Shown here piece after piece: positions 1 to 9,249 of a stretch of 64,000 bases of DNA. Source of the stretch: Thalassococcus halodurans. Lineage in GTDB: Bacteria > Pseudomonadota > Alphaproteobacteria > Rhodobacterales > Rhodobacteraceae. The notes under the pieces were generated by a model, which saw only the letters and a program-made list of their open reading frames with translations, had not been told where the DNA came from and made no database searches. The stretch is taken from positions 124,001-188,000 of the forward strand of contig NZ_FNUZ01000005.1 in NCBI RefSeq assembly GCF_900108225.1, in the 5' to 3' direction. How positions within the stretch are numbered: position 1 is the first letter of the stretch; every line of letters begins with the position of its first letter. A program made the translations under genes and the position numbers.

Positions 1-114
1 CTGTATAACCTGTCGCGCCTGAACCCGCTGGCTTATGGCCTTTTGGCTGTCGCGATCGCGCTGATTGCCGGTTGGCTTGCCTCGGCCGCTGTCAGACTAG
101 TCAGGAACGGATAA
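1..114 (+). CDS. 3' end of an unidentified membrane protein (partial)
   Basis: An open frame enters from the left edge and stops with TAA at 112-114. The visible 37 residues are largely one hydrophobic helix (LLAVAIALIAGWLASAAV) followed by a short basic tail (RLVRNG), as in the last transmembrane segment of an inner-membrane protein. The stop overlaps the ATG of the following thioesterase by one base (TAATG), so the two are probably co-transcribed. Too little is present to name the family. Confidence 0.5.
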   Translation: MYNLSRLNPLAYGLLAVAIALIAGWLASAAVRLVRNG

Positions 115-548
115 TGCCCCGCACACCGCCCCCCACCCGCGCCGATTTCCACGCCTTCCGCCCCATCCAGACCCGCTGGGCGGATAACGACGAATACGGC
201 CATATGAACAACGCCACCTACCTGTCGCTGTTCGACACGGCGATCAGCGTCTGGCAGATGGAAAACGGCATCAACATCCGCGGGCCCGAAGCGATCCGCT
301 TTGTCGTGGTGGAAAACGGCTGCACCTATTTTTCCGAGGTGGGCTTTCCCGATGCGCTGACCGCTGGCCTGCGCCTGACCCATCTGGGGCGCACCTCCTA
401 CCGGATCGAAATCGCGCTGTTCAAAGGGGACGAGGACACCGCATCGACCCTTGGGTTCTTTGTGAACGTGCTGACCGATCCCGATGGCACACCCACACCG
501 ATCCCTGACGCTCTGCGCGCATTGCTGTCCACCATCCTGACAGAGTGA
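114..548 (+). CDS. acyl-CoA thioesterase, 4HBT/hot-dog family
   Basis: A 144-residue single-domain protein of the 4-hydroxybenzoyl-CoA thioesterase (YbgC/FadM-like) family, which hydrolyses acyl-CoA thioesters in the cytoplasm. The family signature is clear near the N-terminus: RWADNDEYGHMNNATYLSLF, with the conserved Asp and the GHMNN loop. The ATG at 114 is chosen over an in-frame upstream start because it overlaps the previous stop and gives normal family length. It converges with uvrC and ends one base before it. The substrate cannot be read from sequence. Confidence 0.85.
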   Translation: MPRTPPPTRADFHAFRPIQTRWADNDEYGHMNNATYLSLFDTAISVWQMENGINIRGPEAIRFVVVENGCTYFSEVGFPDALTAGLRLTHLGRTSYRIEIALFKGDEDTASTLGFFVNVLTDPDGTPTPIPDALRALLSTILTE

Positions 549-2426
549 TCAGCCCTTTTCGTGGAAGAACCCGTAGATGCGCTCTGCCAGCGCCTCTGAC
601 ACGCCATCAACAGCCTTAAGGTCGGCCAGATTGGCGCGGGACACGGCCTTGGCCGATCCGAAATGCGCCAACAGCGCGCGTTTGCGCGACGCACCGACGC
701 CCGGAACCTCATCCAGCGGATTGGCCATGTTGGCCTTGGCCCGCTTCGCACGGTGGGTGCCGATGGCAAAGCGGTGCGCTTCGTCGCGCAGGCGCTGGAT
801 GAAATAGAGGACCGGATCATTGCGTTGCAGCGCAAAGGGGCGCTGGCCAACGCGGTGGAACTCTTCCTTGCCGTGGTCACGGTCCACGCCCTTGGCCACG
901 CCGACCATGGGAATGTCTTCCACCCCGTATTCGCGCATGATCTCGGCCACGGCGCTGACCTGCCCTGCACCACCGTCGATCAGCAGCAAATCCGGCCACA
1001 GCCCGTTTTCCCGATCAGGGTCTTCTTTCAGCAGGCGGGTAAAGCGGCGCGACAGCACCTCTTTCATCATGCCAAAGTCATCGCCGGGCGTAAGGTCTTC
1101 ACCTTTAATGTTATACTTGCGGTATTGGTTCTTCATGAACCCGTCCGGCCCCGCAACGATCATTGCGCCAACCGCGTTGGTGCCTTGGATGTGCGAGTTG
1201 TCGTATACCTCGACCCGTTCTGGCGGGGCATCCAGCGCGAATGCCTCGGCCACGCCTTTCAGCAGTTTGGTCTGCGCCGCAGATTCCGACATCTTGCGAC
1301 CAAGGCTTTCGCGGGCGTTCCGCGTGGCGCCTTCGATGATCTCGGCCTTTTCGCCCCGCTGCGGGACGGACAGTTCGACACGTCGCCCCAGTTTGCTGGA
1401 AAGCGCCTCTTCCATCAGGTCGGGGTTTTCCACCGCATGGGACAGCAGGATCAGGCGCGGCGGTTCCTTGGTGTCGTAGAACTGGCCCATGAAGGCCTCA
1501 AGCACCTCGGCCTCATCCACATCGGGGCCAACGCGGGGATAGAAATCGCGGTTGCCCCAGTTCTGGTTCGCACGGATGAAGAACACCTGTACACAGGCCT
1601 GCCCCCCTTCCATATGAAGCGCGATCACATCGGCCTCGGTCACAGTACGCGGGTTGATGCCCTGTGACGTCTGCACCTGCGTCAACGCGCGGATACGGTC
1701 GCGCAGAGCGGCGGCGCGTTCGAACTCCATCGCCTCGGACGCTTCCTGCATCTGGGCGCCCAATGCCTCTTGGATGCGGGTGGATTTGCCGGACAGGAAC
1801 CGTTCAGCATCTTTCACCGTCTCGGCATAGTCAGCTTCGCTGATCTTGCCCACGCACGGCGCGCTACAGCGTTTGATCTGATATTGCAGACATGGCCGCG
1901 TGCGGCTGTCGAATACCGAGTCCGTACAGTTGCGCAGCAAGAACGCCTTTTGCAGCTGGTTCAGCGTGCGGTTCACCGCCCCCGCGCTGGCGAAGGGGCC
2001 ATAGTAGCTGCCCTTCTCTTTCTTCGCGCCGCGATGCTTTTTGATCATCGGATAGGGGTGGTCGCCCGTCACCAGAATATTCGGAAAACTCTTATCGTCA
2101 CGCAGCAGCACGTTGTAACGCGGCTTAAGCTGCTTGATTAGGTTCTGCTCTAGCAGCAAGGCCTCGGTTTCGGTGCGCGTGGTCAGGAACATCATCGACG
2201 ACGTTTCCGAGATCATCCGCTCGATCCGCCGCGAATGCCCCGAGGGTCGCGCATAGTTCGACACCCGCGCCTTCAGGTTCCGCGCCTTGCCGACGTACAG
2301 AACGCGACTTTGCGGGTCCAACATGCGGTAAACACCCGGCGAACTATCCAGTGTCTTTAGATAGCCCTGAATGACCGAATGGCCTCTTGGAATTTCAGGA
2401 TTCGAATGTGTCGGATCGTCTGTCAT
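549..2426 (-). CDS. uvrC: UvrABC system protein C (excinuclease subunit C)
   Basis: A 625-residue UvrC that makes the 3' and 5' incisions in nucleotide excision repair together with UvrB. Domains appear in the usual order: an N-terminal GIY-YIG nuclease (GVYRM, then [11 protein letters not shown]), a Cys-rich segment ([17 protein letters not shown]), the UVR coiled-coil motif that contacts UvrB (around 220-250), the RNase H-like nuclease with [11 protein letters not shown] and LLIDGGAGQ, and C-terminal helix-hairpin-helix repeats ([25 protein letters not shown]). Length is normal. The gene stands alone behind an AT-rich upstream region of about 300 bp. Confidence 0.97.
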   Translation of the reverse strand: MTDDPTHSNPEIPRGHSVIQGYLKTLDSSPGVYRMLDPQSRVLYVGKARNLKARVSNYARPSGHSRRIERMISETSSMMFLTTRTETEALLLEQNLIKQLKPRYNVLLRDDKSFPNILVTGDHPYPMIKKHRGAKKEKGSYYGPFASAGAVNRTLNQLQKAFLLRNCTDSVFDSRTRPCLQYQIKRCSAPCVGKISEADYAETVKDAERFLSGKSTRIQEALGAQMQEASEAMEFERAAALRDRIRALTQVQTSQGINPRTVTEADVIALHMEGGQACVQVFFIRANQNWGNRDFYPRVGPDVDEAEVLEAFMGQFYDTKEPPRLILLSHAVENPDLMEEALSSKLGRRVELSVPQRGEKAEIIEGATRNARESLGRKMSESAAQTKLLKGVAEAFALDAPPERVEVYDNSHIQGTNAVGAMIVAGPDGFMKNQYRKYNIKGEDLTPGDDFGMMKEVLSRRFTRLLKEDPDRENGLWPDLLLIDGGAGQVSAVAEIMREYGVEDIPMVGVAKGVDRDHGKEEFHRVGQRPFALQRNDPVLYFIQRLRDEAHRFAIGTHRAKRAKANMANPLDEVPGVGASRKRALLAHFGSAKAVSRANLADLKAVDGVSEALAERIYGFFHEKG

Positions 2427-2733
2427 TCACGTCACTTGATTCGCTGCTCGGGTGTCCTGATTCTTACGGCTTGCCTGCAAAAAGTTGACCCCCTGATCAA
2501 GGCCAAAGGCATCCACGGTTTCTGTGGATAACTCTATGGGCAAATCCGAAGGAATTGGAAAATTTCGTTGGTTTTTAAGGATTTCGCTGATTTGCACAAA
2601 TTTTAAGCACATAAATAAGCGTTTGTTTTTGCACAATATTTTTTCTTAAAAGCCCAAAACACTGATTTTCCTAAAGCTTTTGTGAACACTATATGACGTC
2701 AATCATGATTGTGCAGAACTGACGTCCAATAGG
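2427..2733. other. AT-rich intergenic region upstream of uvrC
   Basis: About 300 bp with much lower GC than its surroundings. It presumably carries the uvrC promoter. It contains a perfect DnaA-box-like nonamer (2523-2531), the palindrome AATCATGATT at 2701-2710, two TGACGTC copies near 2694 and 2720 and several poly-A/T runs. An open frame of about 69 codons crosses it on the minus strand, but it has no Shine-Dalgarno, odd composition and no recognisable domain, so no gene is called. Confidence 0.6.
2523..2531 (-). promoter_or_regulatory. DnaA-box-like nonamer TTATCCACA
   Basis: The minus strand reads TTATCCACA, identical to the strongest DnaA box consensus, about 100 bp upstream of the uvrC start in AT-rich DNA. 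A single box can arise by chance. It might reflect DnaA control of the repair gene. No cluster of further perfect boxes was seen. Confidence 0.35.
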
Positions 2734-3525
2734 TCACTCGACCCCCAAAACATCCGGCGTTTGCCATGCAAGATGTTGACCTCCGTCGACACACAGCAGT
2801 TGGCCGGTGATGGCCGGCGAATCGCAGAAATAGCTGAGCGCGCCGGTTATATCCGAGGTATTCGCACCGCGCCCCAAAACCGTCGCCGCGCGCTGTCTTT
2901 CAAAATGGCTATCGCTTTGACGACCGCCCTGAAGCGTCGGACCGGGGCCGATGGCGTTGACACGGACTTTATCCGCCATCGCCTGCGCTGACGTGCGCGT
3001 AAACGCCCACAAACCCATCTTGGCGATTGTGTAGGTCATGAACTCGGGCGTCAGTTTGTGCACGCGCTGATCGATCATATTGACTATCAATCCACGCGCC
3101 AGCGGTTCGCCGTATTCATCCGTCGCCGCATCCGGCATCTGAGCATAAAGCGCCTGCGACAAAACGAAAGGCGCGCGCAGATTGCTTTCCATGTGCCGGT
3201 CCCAGCTGTCGCGGGTGGCAGAACCGATATTGTCGTATTCGAAAATCGACGCGTTGTTGACCAGAGTGCTTATCGGACCGCCAAGCGCCCTGACCGCCTC
3301 GGGCAGCAGGTTTTGCACAGCGTCCTCATCCAGCAGGTTCGCCTGCACAGCCACCGCATCACGGCCCTTGGCTTTGATCTCGTCCACCACGGCCTCGGCT
3401 TCATCCGCCGAACTGTTGTAGTGCACGGCCACGTCATAGCCCTTGTCCGCCAGACAAAGCGCCATCGCACGGCCCAAGCGTTTACCCGCACCGGTTACAA
3501 GTGCTCGGTTCTGAAAGTCTGACAT
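2734..3525 (-). CDS. SDR oxidoreductase of the pteridine reductase / dihydromonapterin reductase (PTR1/FolM) type
   Basis: A 263-residue short-chain dehydrogenase. The nucleotide-binding motif is TGAGKRLG at 11-18; the KR pair is typical of NADPH-dependent PTR1/FolM enzymes. The active site also matches that subgroup: the usual SDR serine is replaced by Asp152 (NMIDQR), followed by Tyr165 and Lys169 (YTIAK). The spacing of 13 and 17 residues equals Asp181/Tyr194/Lys198 of Leishmania PTR1. It probably reduces dihydropterins in the cytoplasm. It is last in a minus-strand run with the SppA-like gene, a 55-residue protein and the CaCA exchanger, 16 bp after the latter. The exact pterin substrate is inference. 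Confidence 0.8.
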   Translation of the reverse strand: MSDFQNRALVTGAGKRLGRAMALCLADKGYDVAVHYNSSADEAEAVVDEIKAKGRDAVAVQANLLDEDAVQNLLPEAVRALGGPISTLVNNASIFEYDNIGSATRDSWDRHMESNLRAPFVLSQALYAQMPDAATDEYGEPLARGLIVNMIDQRVHKLTPEFMTYTIAKMGLWAFTRTSAQAMADKVRVNAIGPGPTLQGGRQSDSHFERQRAATVLGRGANTSDITGALSYFCDSPAITGQLLCVDGGQHLAWQTPDVLGVE

Positions 3526-3541
3526 GAGCGGATCCCTGGTC

Positions 3542-4495
3542 TTAGATCAGTACTGAAACGACATAGCCCACATATAGCGCAGACAAGATCACACCCCAAA
3601 CCTTCCCGATATTCTGACGGAAAAAGACGAAGGGGATCAGGATCAGCGTCGATCCCAGCATGACCCACAGGTCATAGCGCAGGAATTCTGGGTCCACATC
3701 CATCGGCTTGATCAGCGCGGCCACACCGATGATGGCCAGCAGGTTGAACATGTTCGACCCGATCACGTTGCCAAGCGCCACATCCGCCTGACGGCGCAGT
3801 GCCGCCATAACCGTTGTCGCCAGTTCCGGCAGGGATGTCCCGATCGCAACCAGCGTCAGACCGATCACCGTTTCCGATACACCGAACATGCGGGCGATTT
3901 CCGTGGCGCTTTCAACCAACAGGTTGGCACCCAGCGGCAGGCCCACAAGGCCCAGAACAAGGAACAGGCCAACCTTCCAGCCCGCCATATCGGGATCAGC
4001 GCCCTCGGGCTCTTCTTCGTCGTCCTCGCTGGCCGCGGCCCCTTCCCGACGGTGGCGCAGGGAATCGACAATATTGTCCCCCAGCGCCAAGGCCAAAGCG
4101 CCCAGAAGGATCAGGCCCGCAATCCAGTCGAACGTGCCGCGAAAGGCCAGCCCGATGAACAGCACGGTCGACGCCAGCATAACCAGATAGCTTTTGCGCG
4201 AGTCGTGTTCAGCTGTGTGCATCACCGCGATCAGCGCAGGGATCCCCAGAACCATCAGCACGTTTGCCGTGTTCGATCCCACAACGTTACCCAGCGCGAT
4301 CCCCGGCACGCCGTCCAGCGCGGCCTTGATCGAAATCAGCAGTTCCGGCGCAGAGGTCCCGAAGGCCACGATGGTCAGGCTGACGATCAAAGCAGGGATG
4401 CCGACGCGCAGTGCAAGGTTCACAGCGCCTTTCACCAGTGCGTCACCCGCCAGCAACAAAATGACGAGTCCCAAAGCTGCAGTCAGCCAAACCAT
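3542..4495 (-). CDS. calcium/sodium antiporter, CaCA family (YrbG type)
   Basis: A 317-residue inner-membrane exchanger with two homologous halves of about five helices each. Each half carries the ion-binding alpha repeat: VAFGTSAPELLIS at 44-55 with Glu51, and VAIGTSLPELATT in the second half. The acidic loop between the halves (ASEDDEEEPEGADPD, about 155-170) fits the cytoplasmic linker of the K+-independent YrbG subfamily. The ATG follows the stop of the 55-residue protein by a single base, so it is translated from the same transcript. The transported ion is inferred from family. Confidence 0.9.
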   Translation of the reverse strand: MVWLTAALGLVILLLAGDALVKGAVNLALRVGIPALIVSLTIVAFGTSAPELLISIKAALDGVPGIALGNVVGSNTANVLMVLGIPALIAVMHTAEHDSRKSYLVMLASTVLFIGLAFRGTFDWIAGLILLGALALALGDNIVDSLRHRREGAAASEDDEEEPEGADPDMAGWKVGLFLVLGLVGLPLGANLLVESATEIARMFGVSETVIGLTLVAIGTSLPELATTVMAALRRQADVALGNVIGSNMFNLLAIIGVAALIKPMDVDPEFLRYDLWVMLGSTLILIPFVFFRQNIGKVWGVILSALYVGYVVSVLI

Positions 4496-4496
4496 A

Positions 4497-4664
4497 CTAC
4501 TTTTTCCCTTGAGTACAGGGGCACGGGCCCTTGCCTATCTTGTAGCGCCCACAATTGCTGCAGACGCCCGGCAACCTGCGTCCTGCCTTAGGCATCCGCA
4601 GACGGCCAAACATGGCCAGTACGGCCATGCCAATCAGGAAGAGGACGACAATCTTGATAATCAC
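4497..4664 (-). CDS. 55-residue membrane-anchored Cys4 microprotein
   Basis: A short gene starting with GTG directly after the SppA-like stop (TGA-C-GTG) and ending one base before the CaCA start, so it fills the gap exactly. The product has one N-terminal transmembrane helix (IVVLFLIGMAVLAMF), a basic stretch, then a compact cysteine motif VCSNCGRYKIGKGPCPC with Cys35, Cys38, Cys48 and Cys50 (CxxC-x9-CxC), suggesting a small zinc site facing the cytoplasm. It ends in a Lys-rich tail. I believe similar small proteins occur in other Rhodobacterales, but I know no function. Tight coupling on both sides is the best evidence that it is real. Confidence 0.75.
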   Translation of the reverse strand: MIIKIVVLFLIGMAVLAMFGRLRMPKAGRRLPGVCSNCGRYKIGKGPCPCTQGKK

Positions 4665-4665
4665 G

Positions 4666-5463
4666 TCAAAGCCCGAAGCGCGCGAATTCGGCGCGTTCCT
4701 CGATTTCTGTTAGTCCATCCCGCAACAGCTGCGCACCGAAACGCGCGAACAGCGGGCGGCGCTGACTGTAGCGGCGGAAACGGACCTTATCGCCGAACCG
4801 CGCCTTCATCACCGTTTCCAGATGACCTACGCCATCGGCCAGACCAACCTCAACCGCCTTCTGGCCGATCCAGACCTCACCGGTGAACAGATCAGGGTTG
4901 TCGGCCAGCTTGTCGCCGCGACGCGACTGGATTTGCCCGATGAAGTTGTCATGCAACTGCGCCAGCAGGCTGTTCAGCCGCTCGATGTCTTCGGGATTTT
5001 CCGGTTTAAACGGGTCCAGCATCGACTTGGATTTACCGGCAGTATGCACGCGGCGTTCGATGCCCTGCTTTTGCAGGAAGACATGCGCGCCGAAGCCTGC
5101 CGAAATCACACCGATCGACCCGAGGATCGAGCTCGCGTCGGCAAAAATCTCATCCGCCGCAGAGGCGATCCAGTAGCCGCCAGAGGCCGCTACATCTTCG
5201 ACAAAGGCGAAAACCGGCACCTCCTTTTCCTCGGCCAGCCGACGGATGCGGGCGCCGATCAGGCTGGATTGTACGGGCGATCCGCCGGGCGAGTTGATCT
5301 CAAGCGCGACGGCGGCAGGTTTGCCCTTACTGAAAGCGCGGGTCAGCAGCGGCGCCAAAGACGCATCGGACAATGTCCCGCGCCCGCCACTGGCAATCGT
5401 GCCTTGAAGGCGGATGACCGAGACAACCGGTTTGGATTTGAGGAATGGCAGCTTTGATCTCAT
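4666..5463 (-). CDS. signal peptide peptidase SppA-type S49 serine protease
   Basis: A 265-residue S49-family protease of the short, single-domain form. It carries the ClpP-like crotonase fold with INSPGGSP at 57-64, the nucleophile Ser94 in AASGGYW and the general base Lys146 in GKSKS. The 52-residue spacing equals Ser147/Lys199 of Bacillus SppA. The ATG at 5463 (MRSKLPF) is preferred to a start 31 residues upstream because the extra part has no homology-like features. No clear N-terminal transmembrane anchor is visible, so location is uncertain. It is first of a four-gene minus-strand group; a strong terminator for petC lies 92 bp upstream of its start. Confidence 0.85.
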   Translation of the reverse strand: MRSKLPFLKSKPVVSVIRLQGTIASGGRGTLSDASLAPLLTRAFSKGKPAAVALEINSPGGSPVQSSLIGARIRRLAEEKEVPVFAFVEDVAASGGYWIASAADEIFADASSILGSIGVISAGFGAHVFLQKQGIERRVHTAGKSKSMLDPFKPENPEDIERLNSLLAQLHDNFIGQIQSRRGDKLADNPDLFTGEVWIGQKAVEVGLADGVGHLETVMKARFGDKVRFRRYSQRRPLFARFGAQLLRDGLTEIEERAEFARFGL

Positions 5464-5554
5464 GCCATTGGACTTAGATTGCCCACCTTCAACAAACAAG
5501 GGGACGGCCCGATGGAACGCAGGGGAATTTTGCAGTGACGCAAACATGCACAAC

Positions 5555-5586
5555 AAAAAAGCCCCGCCAAAGTGGCGGGGCTTTTG
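5555..5586. terminator. strong intrinsic terminator, probably of petABC
   Basis: A perfect nine-base stem (GCCCCGCCA / TGGCGGGGC, 5561-5569 and 5573-5581) with an AAG loop is flanked by A6 on the left and T4 on the right, so it can act in both directions. It lies 25 bp past the petC stop on the minus strand, where the six-T side matches transcription from petABC. Confidence 0.9.
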
Positions 5587-5610
5587 TAATTTCAGTAGGC
5601 GAAAGACCTA

Positions 5611-6399
5611 TCAGTCTTTTTTGCGGCCTTTGATCGGTGCCCAGATCTTCTTGTTCACCAGATACAGCAGAACCGACAGAACCGTCAGGAACAGCACGCC
5701 AACAAAGCCAGCCTGCTTGCGGGCCATCATCTTGGGTTCCGCTGTCCACATCAGGAACGCAGCAACGTCCTGAGCTTCCTGCTCGATCGTCGCTTCGACT
5801 TCTTCATTCGCGTACTCAACGTCGTCACCGTACAGCGGCGGAGCCATCGAAATCCAACCGCCCGGGAAGGCAGTGTTTTCGTACAGGGTCACACCAGCTT
5901 CGACTTTGTCTTCGCCTGTGTAGCCTGTCAGCAGCGACGCGATGTACTCGGGGCCGCCCATGCCTTTGAACAGCTGGTTCAGACCAGAGCCATAAGGACC
6001 GTGGAAGCCCGCGCGTGCCTTTGCCATCAGGGACAGGTCAGGCGCGCCAACACCGTTGTTTTCCGGGAAGTGATCTGTCGGAACCGCAGGGCGGAAATCT
6101 TCCAGCTCTTCGTCATAGACTTCGAAGTTTTCGGCCGCGAAAGCGCGAACCTGATCTTCGGTATAGCCCAGACCTTCTTCCAGATCACGGATCGGTACGA
6201 ATTTCAGACCGTGGCAGCCTGCGCAAACTTCGGTGAACACCTGAAGGCCGCGCTGCAGCTGGTTTTGGTCATATGTGCCGAAGGGGCCTTCAAAGCTGAA
6301 AGCGTAGTCTTCGACGTGGCCCTCACCACCGGCAGCAAATGCGCTGCCGGATGTCAGGCCGAGTGCTGCTACAGCAGCGATAGCGAGTTTTCTGAACAT
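5611..6399 (-). CDS. petC: cytochrome c1 of the bc1 complex
   Basis: A 262-residue membrane-anchored c-type cytochrome, the electron exit of the bc1 complex towards soluble cytochrome c. It has a Sec signal peptide cleaved near AFA-AGG (22-23), the haem attachment site CAGCH at 59-63, candidate Met axial ligand segments further along, and one C-terminal anchor helix ([15 protein letters not shown]) followed by a basic cytoplasmic tail. It is third of petA-petB-petC, 17 bp after petB, and is followed by the terminator at 5555-5586. Confidence 0.97.
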   Translation of the reverse strand: MFRKLAIAAVAALGLTSGSAFAAGGEGHVEDYAFSFEGPFGTYDQNQLQRGLQVFTEVCAGCHGLKFVPIRDLEEGLGYTEDQVRAFAAENFEVYDEELEDFRPAVPTDHFPENNGVGAPDLSLMAKARAGFHGPYGSGLNQLFKGMGGPEYIASLLTGYTGEDKVEAGVTLYENTAFPGGWISMAPPLYGDDVEYANEEVEATIEQEAQDVAAFLMWTAEPKMMARKQAGFVGVLFLTVLSVLLYLVNKKIWAPIKGRKKD

Positions 6400-6416
6400 C
6401 TTCTTCAGATCCTTTC

Positions 6417-7742
6417 TTACTCGGCCGGAGTGGCGTCAGACTTGGGGTAGTGCGCATCGAAGTCCGCTTCGATGGTTTCCGGACGCGGCTCGGGCTTTTC
6501 GATAACACCCAAGAGCGGCAGGATTACCAGGAAGTAGCCGAACCAGTATGCAGACGCGATCAGCGAGAAGCTTGCATAGGGCTCTTCTGCGGGCATCGCA
6601 CCCAGCCACATCAGCAGGAAGAAGTCGATGACCAGAAGGACGAACCACATCTTGAACTGCGGACGGTAGCGGCCGGAACGAACGCTGGATGTGTCCAGCC
6701 ACGGTGCCAGCGCCATAACCGCGATCGCACCGAACATCGCCAGAACACCAAAGAACTTGGCGTCGATGATGCCACCTGTGACGAAGGACGCGATTTGTAC
6801 GACCCAAACGTCAGCGGTGAAGGCACGCAGGATCGCGTAGAACGGCAAGAAGTACCATTCCGGAACGATGTGCGCAGGTGTGACCAGCGGGTTCGCCTCG
6901 ATGTAGTTATCGGGGTGGCCCAGGTAGTTCGGCATGAAGCCAACGATCGCGAAGAACACGACCATAACGATGGCCAGCGCGAACAGGTCCTTGATCACAA
7001 AGTAGGGCCAGAACGGAACGGTGTCCTTTTCAGCGTCTGCTTTGGATGTGCGGCGCACTTCAACACCTGTCGGGTTGTTGTTGCCTGTCGAGTGGAACGC
7101 CCAGATGTGAACGATCACCAGACCTGCAATCACGAACGGGAACAGGTAGTGCAGCGAGAAGAAGCGTGTCAGCGTGTAGTTGTCTACAGCCGGTCCGCCC
7201 AGCAGCCATGTCTGCAGCGTTTCGCCGATGAACGGGATCGCGCCAAACAGGCCGGTGATAACGGTCGCGCCCCAGAAGGACATCTGACCCCAAGGCAGAA
7301 CGTAGCCCATGAACGCGGTGCCCATCATCAGAAGGTAGATGAGGATACCGATGATCCATGTGACTTCACGCGGTGCTTTGTACGAACCGTAGTACAGGCC
7401 ACGGAAGATGTGGGCATATACAGCAACAAAGAACAGCGAAGCGCCGTTTGCGTGCAGGTAACGCAGGGCCCAGCCGCCGTTCACGTCGCGCATGATGTGC
7501 TCGACCGAGGCGAAAGCCAGCGTTGTATCTGGCGTGTAGTGCATAACCAGCGTGATGCCGGTGATGATCTGCAGTGCCAGAGTGAATGTCAGTACGATAC
7601 CCCAGATCCACATCCAGTTCAGGTTCTTGGGTGTGGGGATCATGATTGTGTCATAGAGCAGACCAACCACCGGAAGGCGCGAATGCAGCCACTTCTCGGC
7701 GCCGGACTTCGGCTCGTAATGATCGTGTGGAATTCCAGCCAT
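6417..7742 (-). CDS. petB: cytochrome b of the bc1 complex
   Basis: A 441-residue polytopic haem protein that oxidises ubiquinol at Qo and reduces quinone at Qi. The four haem ligands are His97, His111, His198 and His212, the same numbers as in Rhodobacter cytochrome b. The Qo motif PEWY is present in [10 protein letters not shown]. Eight transmembrane helices are predicted and the C-terminal tail is extended and acidic, as usual in alphaproteobacteria. It lies 12 bp after petA in the same operon. Confidence 0.98.
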   Translation of the reverse strand: MAGIPHDHYEPKSGAEKWLHSRLPVVGLLYDTIMIPTPKNLNWMWIWGIVLTFTLALQIITGITLVMHYTPDTTLAFASVEHIMRDVNGGWALRYLHANGASLFFVAVYAHIFRGLYYGSYKAPREVTWIIGILIYLLMMGTAFMGYVLPWGQMSFWGATVITGLFGAIPFIGETLQTWLLGGPAVDNYTLTRFFSLHYLFPFVIAGLVIVHIWAFHSTGNNNPTGVEVRRTSKADAEKDTVPFWPYFVIKDLFALAIVMVVFFAIVGFMPNYLGHPDNYIEANPLVTPAHIVPEWYFLPFYAILRAFTADVWVVQIASFVTGGIIDAKFFGVLAMFGAIAVMALAPWLDTSSVRSGRYRPQFKMWFVLLVIDFFLLMWLGAMPAEEPYASFSLIASAYWFGYFLVILPLLGVIEKPEPRPETIEADFDAHYPKSDATPAE

Positions 7743-7754
7743 CTCTACTCTCCC

Positions 7755-8318
7755 TTATCCGAGAAGGATCGTGGTTTCATCCACGAACTGCGCTGTTGGA
7801 ACCGGCAGGTTCTCGGGTGCGGGGCCGCGACGGATGCGGCCGGACGAATCGTAGTGCGAACCGTGGCAGGGGCAGAACCAGCCGTCATAATCGCCAGCGC
7901 CGTTGCCCAGAGGCACACAGCCGAGGTGCGTACAAACGCCCATCATGACCAGCCATTTGCCGTCTTCGTCCAGCGAACGGTTTTCGTCTTCTGCCGACGC
8001 TGTGCCGTCGATGTTGGCGTTACGCGCCAGCGGGTCGATCAGCTCGGACACGTCAACTGCACGTGCCTCGTCGATTTCAGCTTGGGTACGGTTCCGGATA
8101 AATACGGGCTTTCCCAACCACTTAACAGTCATCTGGCTGCCTTCAGCGACGCCGCTGATGTCGACACGGATGGTCGACAGAGCACGAACATCAGCCGAGG
8201 GGTTCATCTGATTGACAAGCGGCCATACCGCCGCACCGGCGGTCACGGCACCTGCACCTGCGGTGGCATAGTAGAGGAAGTCCCTCCGGGTGCCTGCGTG
8301 GTCTTCTGCGTTTGACAC
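7755..8318 (-). CDS. petA: ubiquinol-cytochrome c reductase Rieske iron-sulfur subunit
   Basis: A 187-residue Rieske protein. A twin-arginine type N-terminus ([16 protein letters not shown]) serves as uncleaved anchor. The [2Fe-2S] ligands are Cys129 and His131 (CTHLGC) and Cys149 and His152 (CPCHGSH), with the disulfide pair Cys134/Cys151, matching Rhodobacter numbering. The start is GTG at 8318, chosen because it gives the conserved family N-terminus ([14 protein letters not shown]) and has a GGAG ribosome site eight bases upstream. A longer in-frame extension to 8387 lacks such support. First gene of petABC. Confidence 0.96.
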   Translation of the reverse strand: MSNAEDHAGTRRDFLYYATAGAGAVTAGAAVWPLVNQMNPSADVRALSTIRVDISGVAEGSQMTVKWLGKPVFIRNRTQAEIDEARAVDVSELIDPLARNANIDGTASAEDENRSLDEDGKWLVMMGVCTHLGCVPLGNGAGDYDGWFCPCHGSHYDSSGRIRRGPAPENLPVPTAQFVDETTILLG

Positions 8319-8556
8319 GAGGTTTTCTCCATTCCTGGGCCGTCCAAAAAACGACCAAAATTCAGGGTCGCACCGCGCCTGCAACACGGCGTTCTGGCGC
8401 GCTATGTAACGAGGTCAGCCTGCTCCGTCTAGATCACAACGCCGAGAGATCAAGAAAAGCGCCCATGTGTCGCGGTTGAAAGGAACGATTCCGACCCCCA
8501 ATTCGTTAACCAATAGCTAAACCTCTCAACTCTCCTCCCTTCCTCCCGAGGTAGCC

Positions 8557-9216
8557 ATGAAAAATTCACTAAAACTGGCCGTGGCGGCCAGCGCCATTTC
8601 TATGGCAACTCCTGCTTTGGCTGAATTCGAACTTTCGGCCTATACCGGTTGGCAAAATGCCAACGACAGCACGGTCACCGGTACATATCCGCAGACCGGC
8701 GCCCAGATCGACGCAACCGTCGGCTGGGATGGCAAATCATTCGAAGCACCGCCCTATTACGGCCTACGCGGTACATGGTGGCGCACGGACAATTTCGGCT
8801 GGGGTGTCGAATTCACCCACTCCAAGGTCTATGCCGAAGAAGATGATGCACGTGCGATCGGCTTTTCCGGTCTGGAATTCACCGACGGCCTGAACATTTT
8901 GACCGCGAACGCCATGTACCGCTGGCCGAGCGCCGCCTTGGGGGCAACGCCCTATGTCGGTGCGGGTCTGGGTATCTCCGTTCCGCATGTCGATGTGAAC
9001 TCGACCAACGGTTCTGACACCTTCGGCTATCAGATCGGCGGCCCCGCCGCGCGTCTGACGGCTGGCATGTCATACGACCTGACCGAACGCACAGCGCTGT
9101 TCACCGAATACCAGTACACGATTTCGGATAATGAAGTTGAATTGGATGGTGGCGGATCGCTCAGCACCGTGATCGAAACAAACGCGATCAACTTCGGTGT
9201 GTCGCTACGCTTTTAA
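8557..9216 (+). CDS. outer-membrane beta-barrel protein (OmpW/porin-like or lipid A oxidase-like)
   Basis: A 219-residue protein with a clear Sec signal peptide (cut after ATPALA at about 22) and alternating amphipathic strands ending in a terminal aromatic (SLRF), typical of eight-stranded outer-membrane barrels. Glycine- and aromatic-rich strands such as YVGAGLGISVPHV and ALFTEYQYTISD recur. Related alphaproteobacterial proteins are often labelled lipid A oxidase (LpxQ-like), but no catalytic residues can be confirmed here. It has GAGGTAGCC before the ATG and is transcribed away from petA. Confidence 0.75.
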   Translation: MKNSLKLAVAASAISMATPALAEFELSAYTGWQNANDSTVTGTYPQTGAQIDATVGWDGKSFEAPPYYGLRGTWWRTDNFGWGVEFTHSKVYAEEDDARAIGFSGLEFTDGLNILTANAMYRWPSAALGATPYVGAGLGISVPHVDVNSTNGSDTFGYQIGGPAARLTAGMSYDLTERTALFTEYQYTISDNEVELDGGGSLSTVIETNAINFGVSLRF

Positions 9217-9223
9217 CGCAAAC

Positions 9224-9249
9224 GGCAGGCCCGATTACTCGGGCTTGCC
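9224..9249. terminator. hairpin between the barrel gene and pssA
   Basis: An eleven-base stem with one wobble (GGCAGGCCCGA / TCGGGCTTGCC) and a four-base loop sits eight bases after the barrel stop and spans the pssA stop codon. Convergent genes sharing one hairpin is common. No long T tract follows, so termination strength is uncertain. Confidence 0.5.

Noticed and set aside
2427-2636. A 69-codon minus-strand frame ending at the uvrC start
   Set aside because: AT-rich, no Shine-Dalgarno, no domain, and better explained as the uvrC promoter region.
2427-2733. The AT-rich region as a chromosomal origin
   Set aside because: Only one perfect DnaA box was found and none of the usual origin-linked genes (dnaA, hemE, parAB) is nearby.
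6450-8315. A very long open frame (about 620 codons) on the plus strand
   Set aside because: It is antisense to petB and petA, whose haem and Fe-S ligands are unmistakable. High-GC codon bias opens the complementary frame; its Cys/His/Arg-rich, domain-less translation is typical of such shadows.
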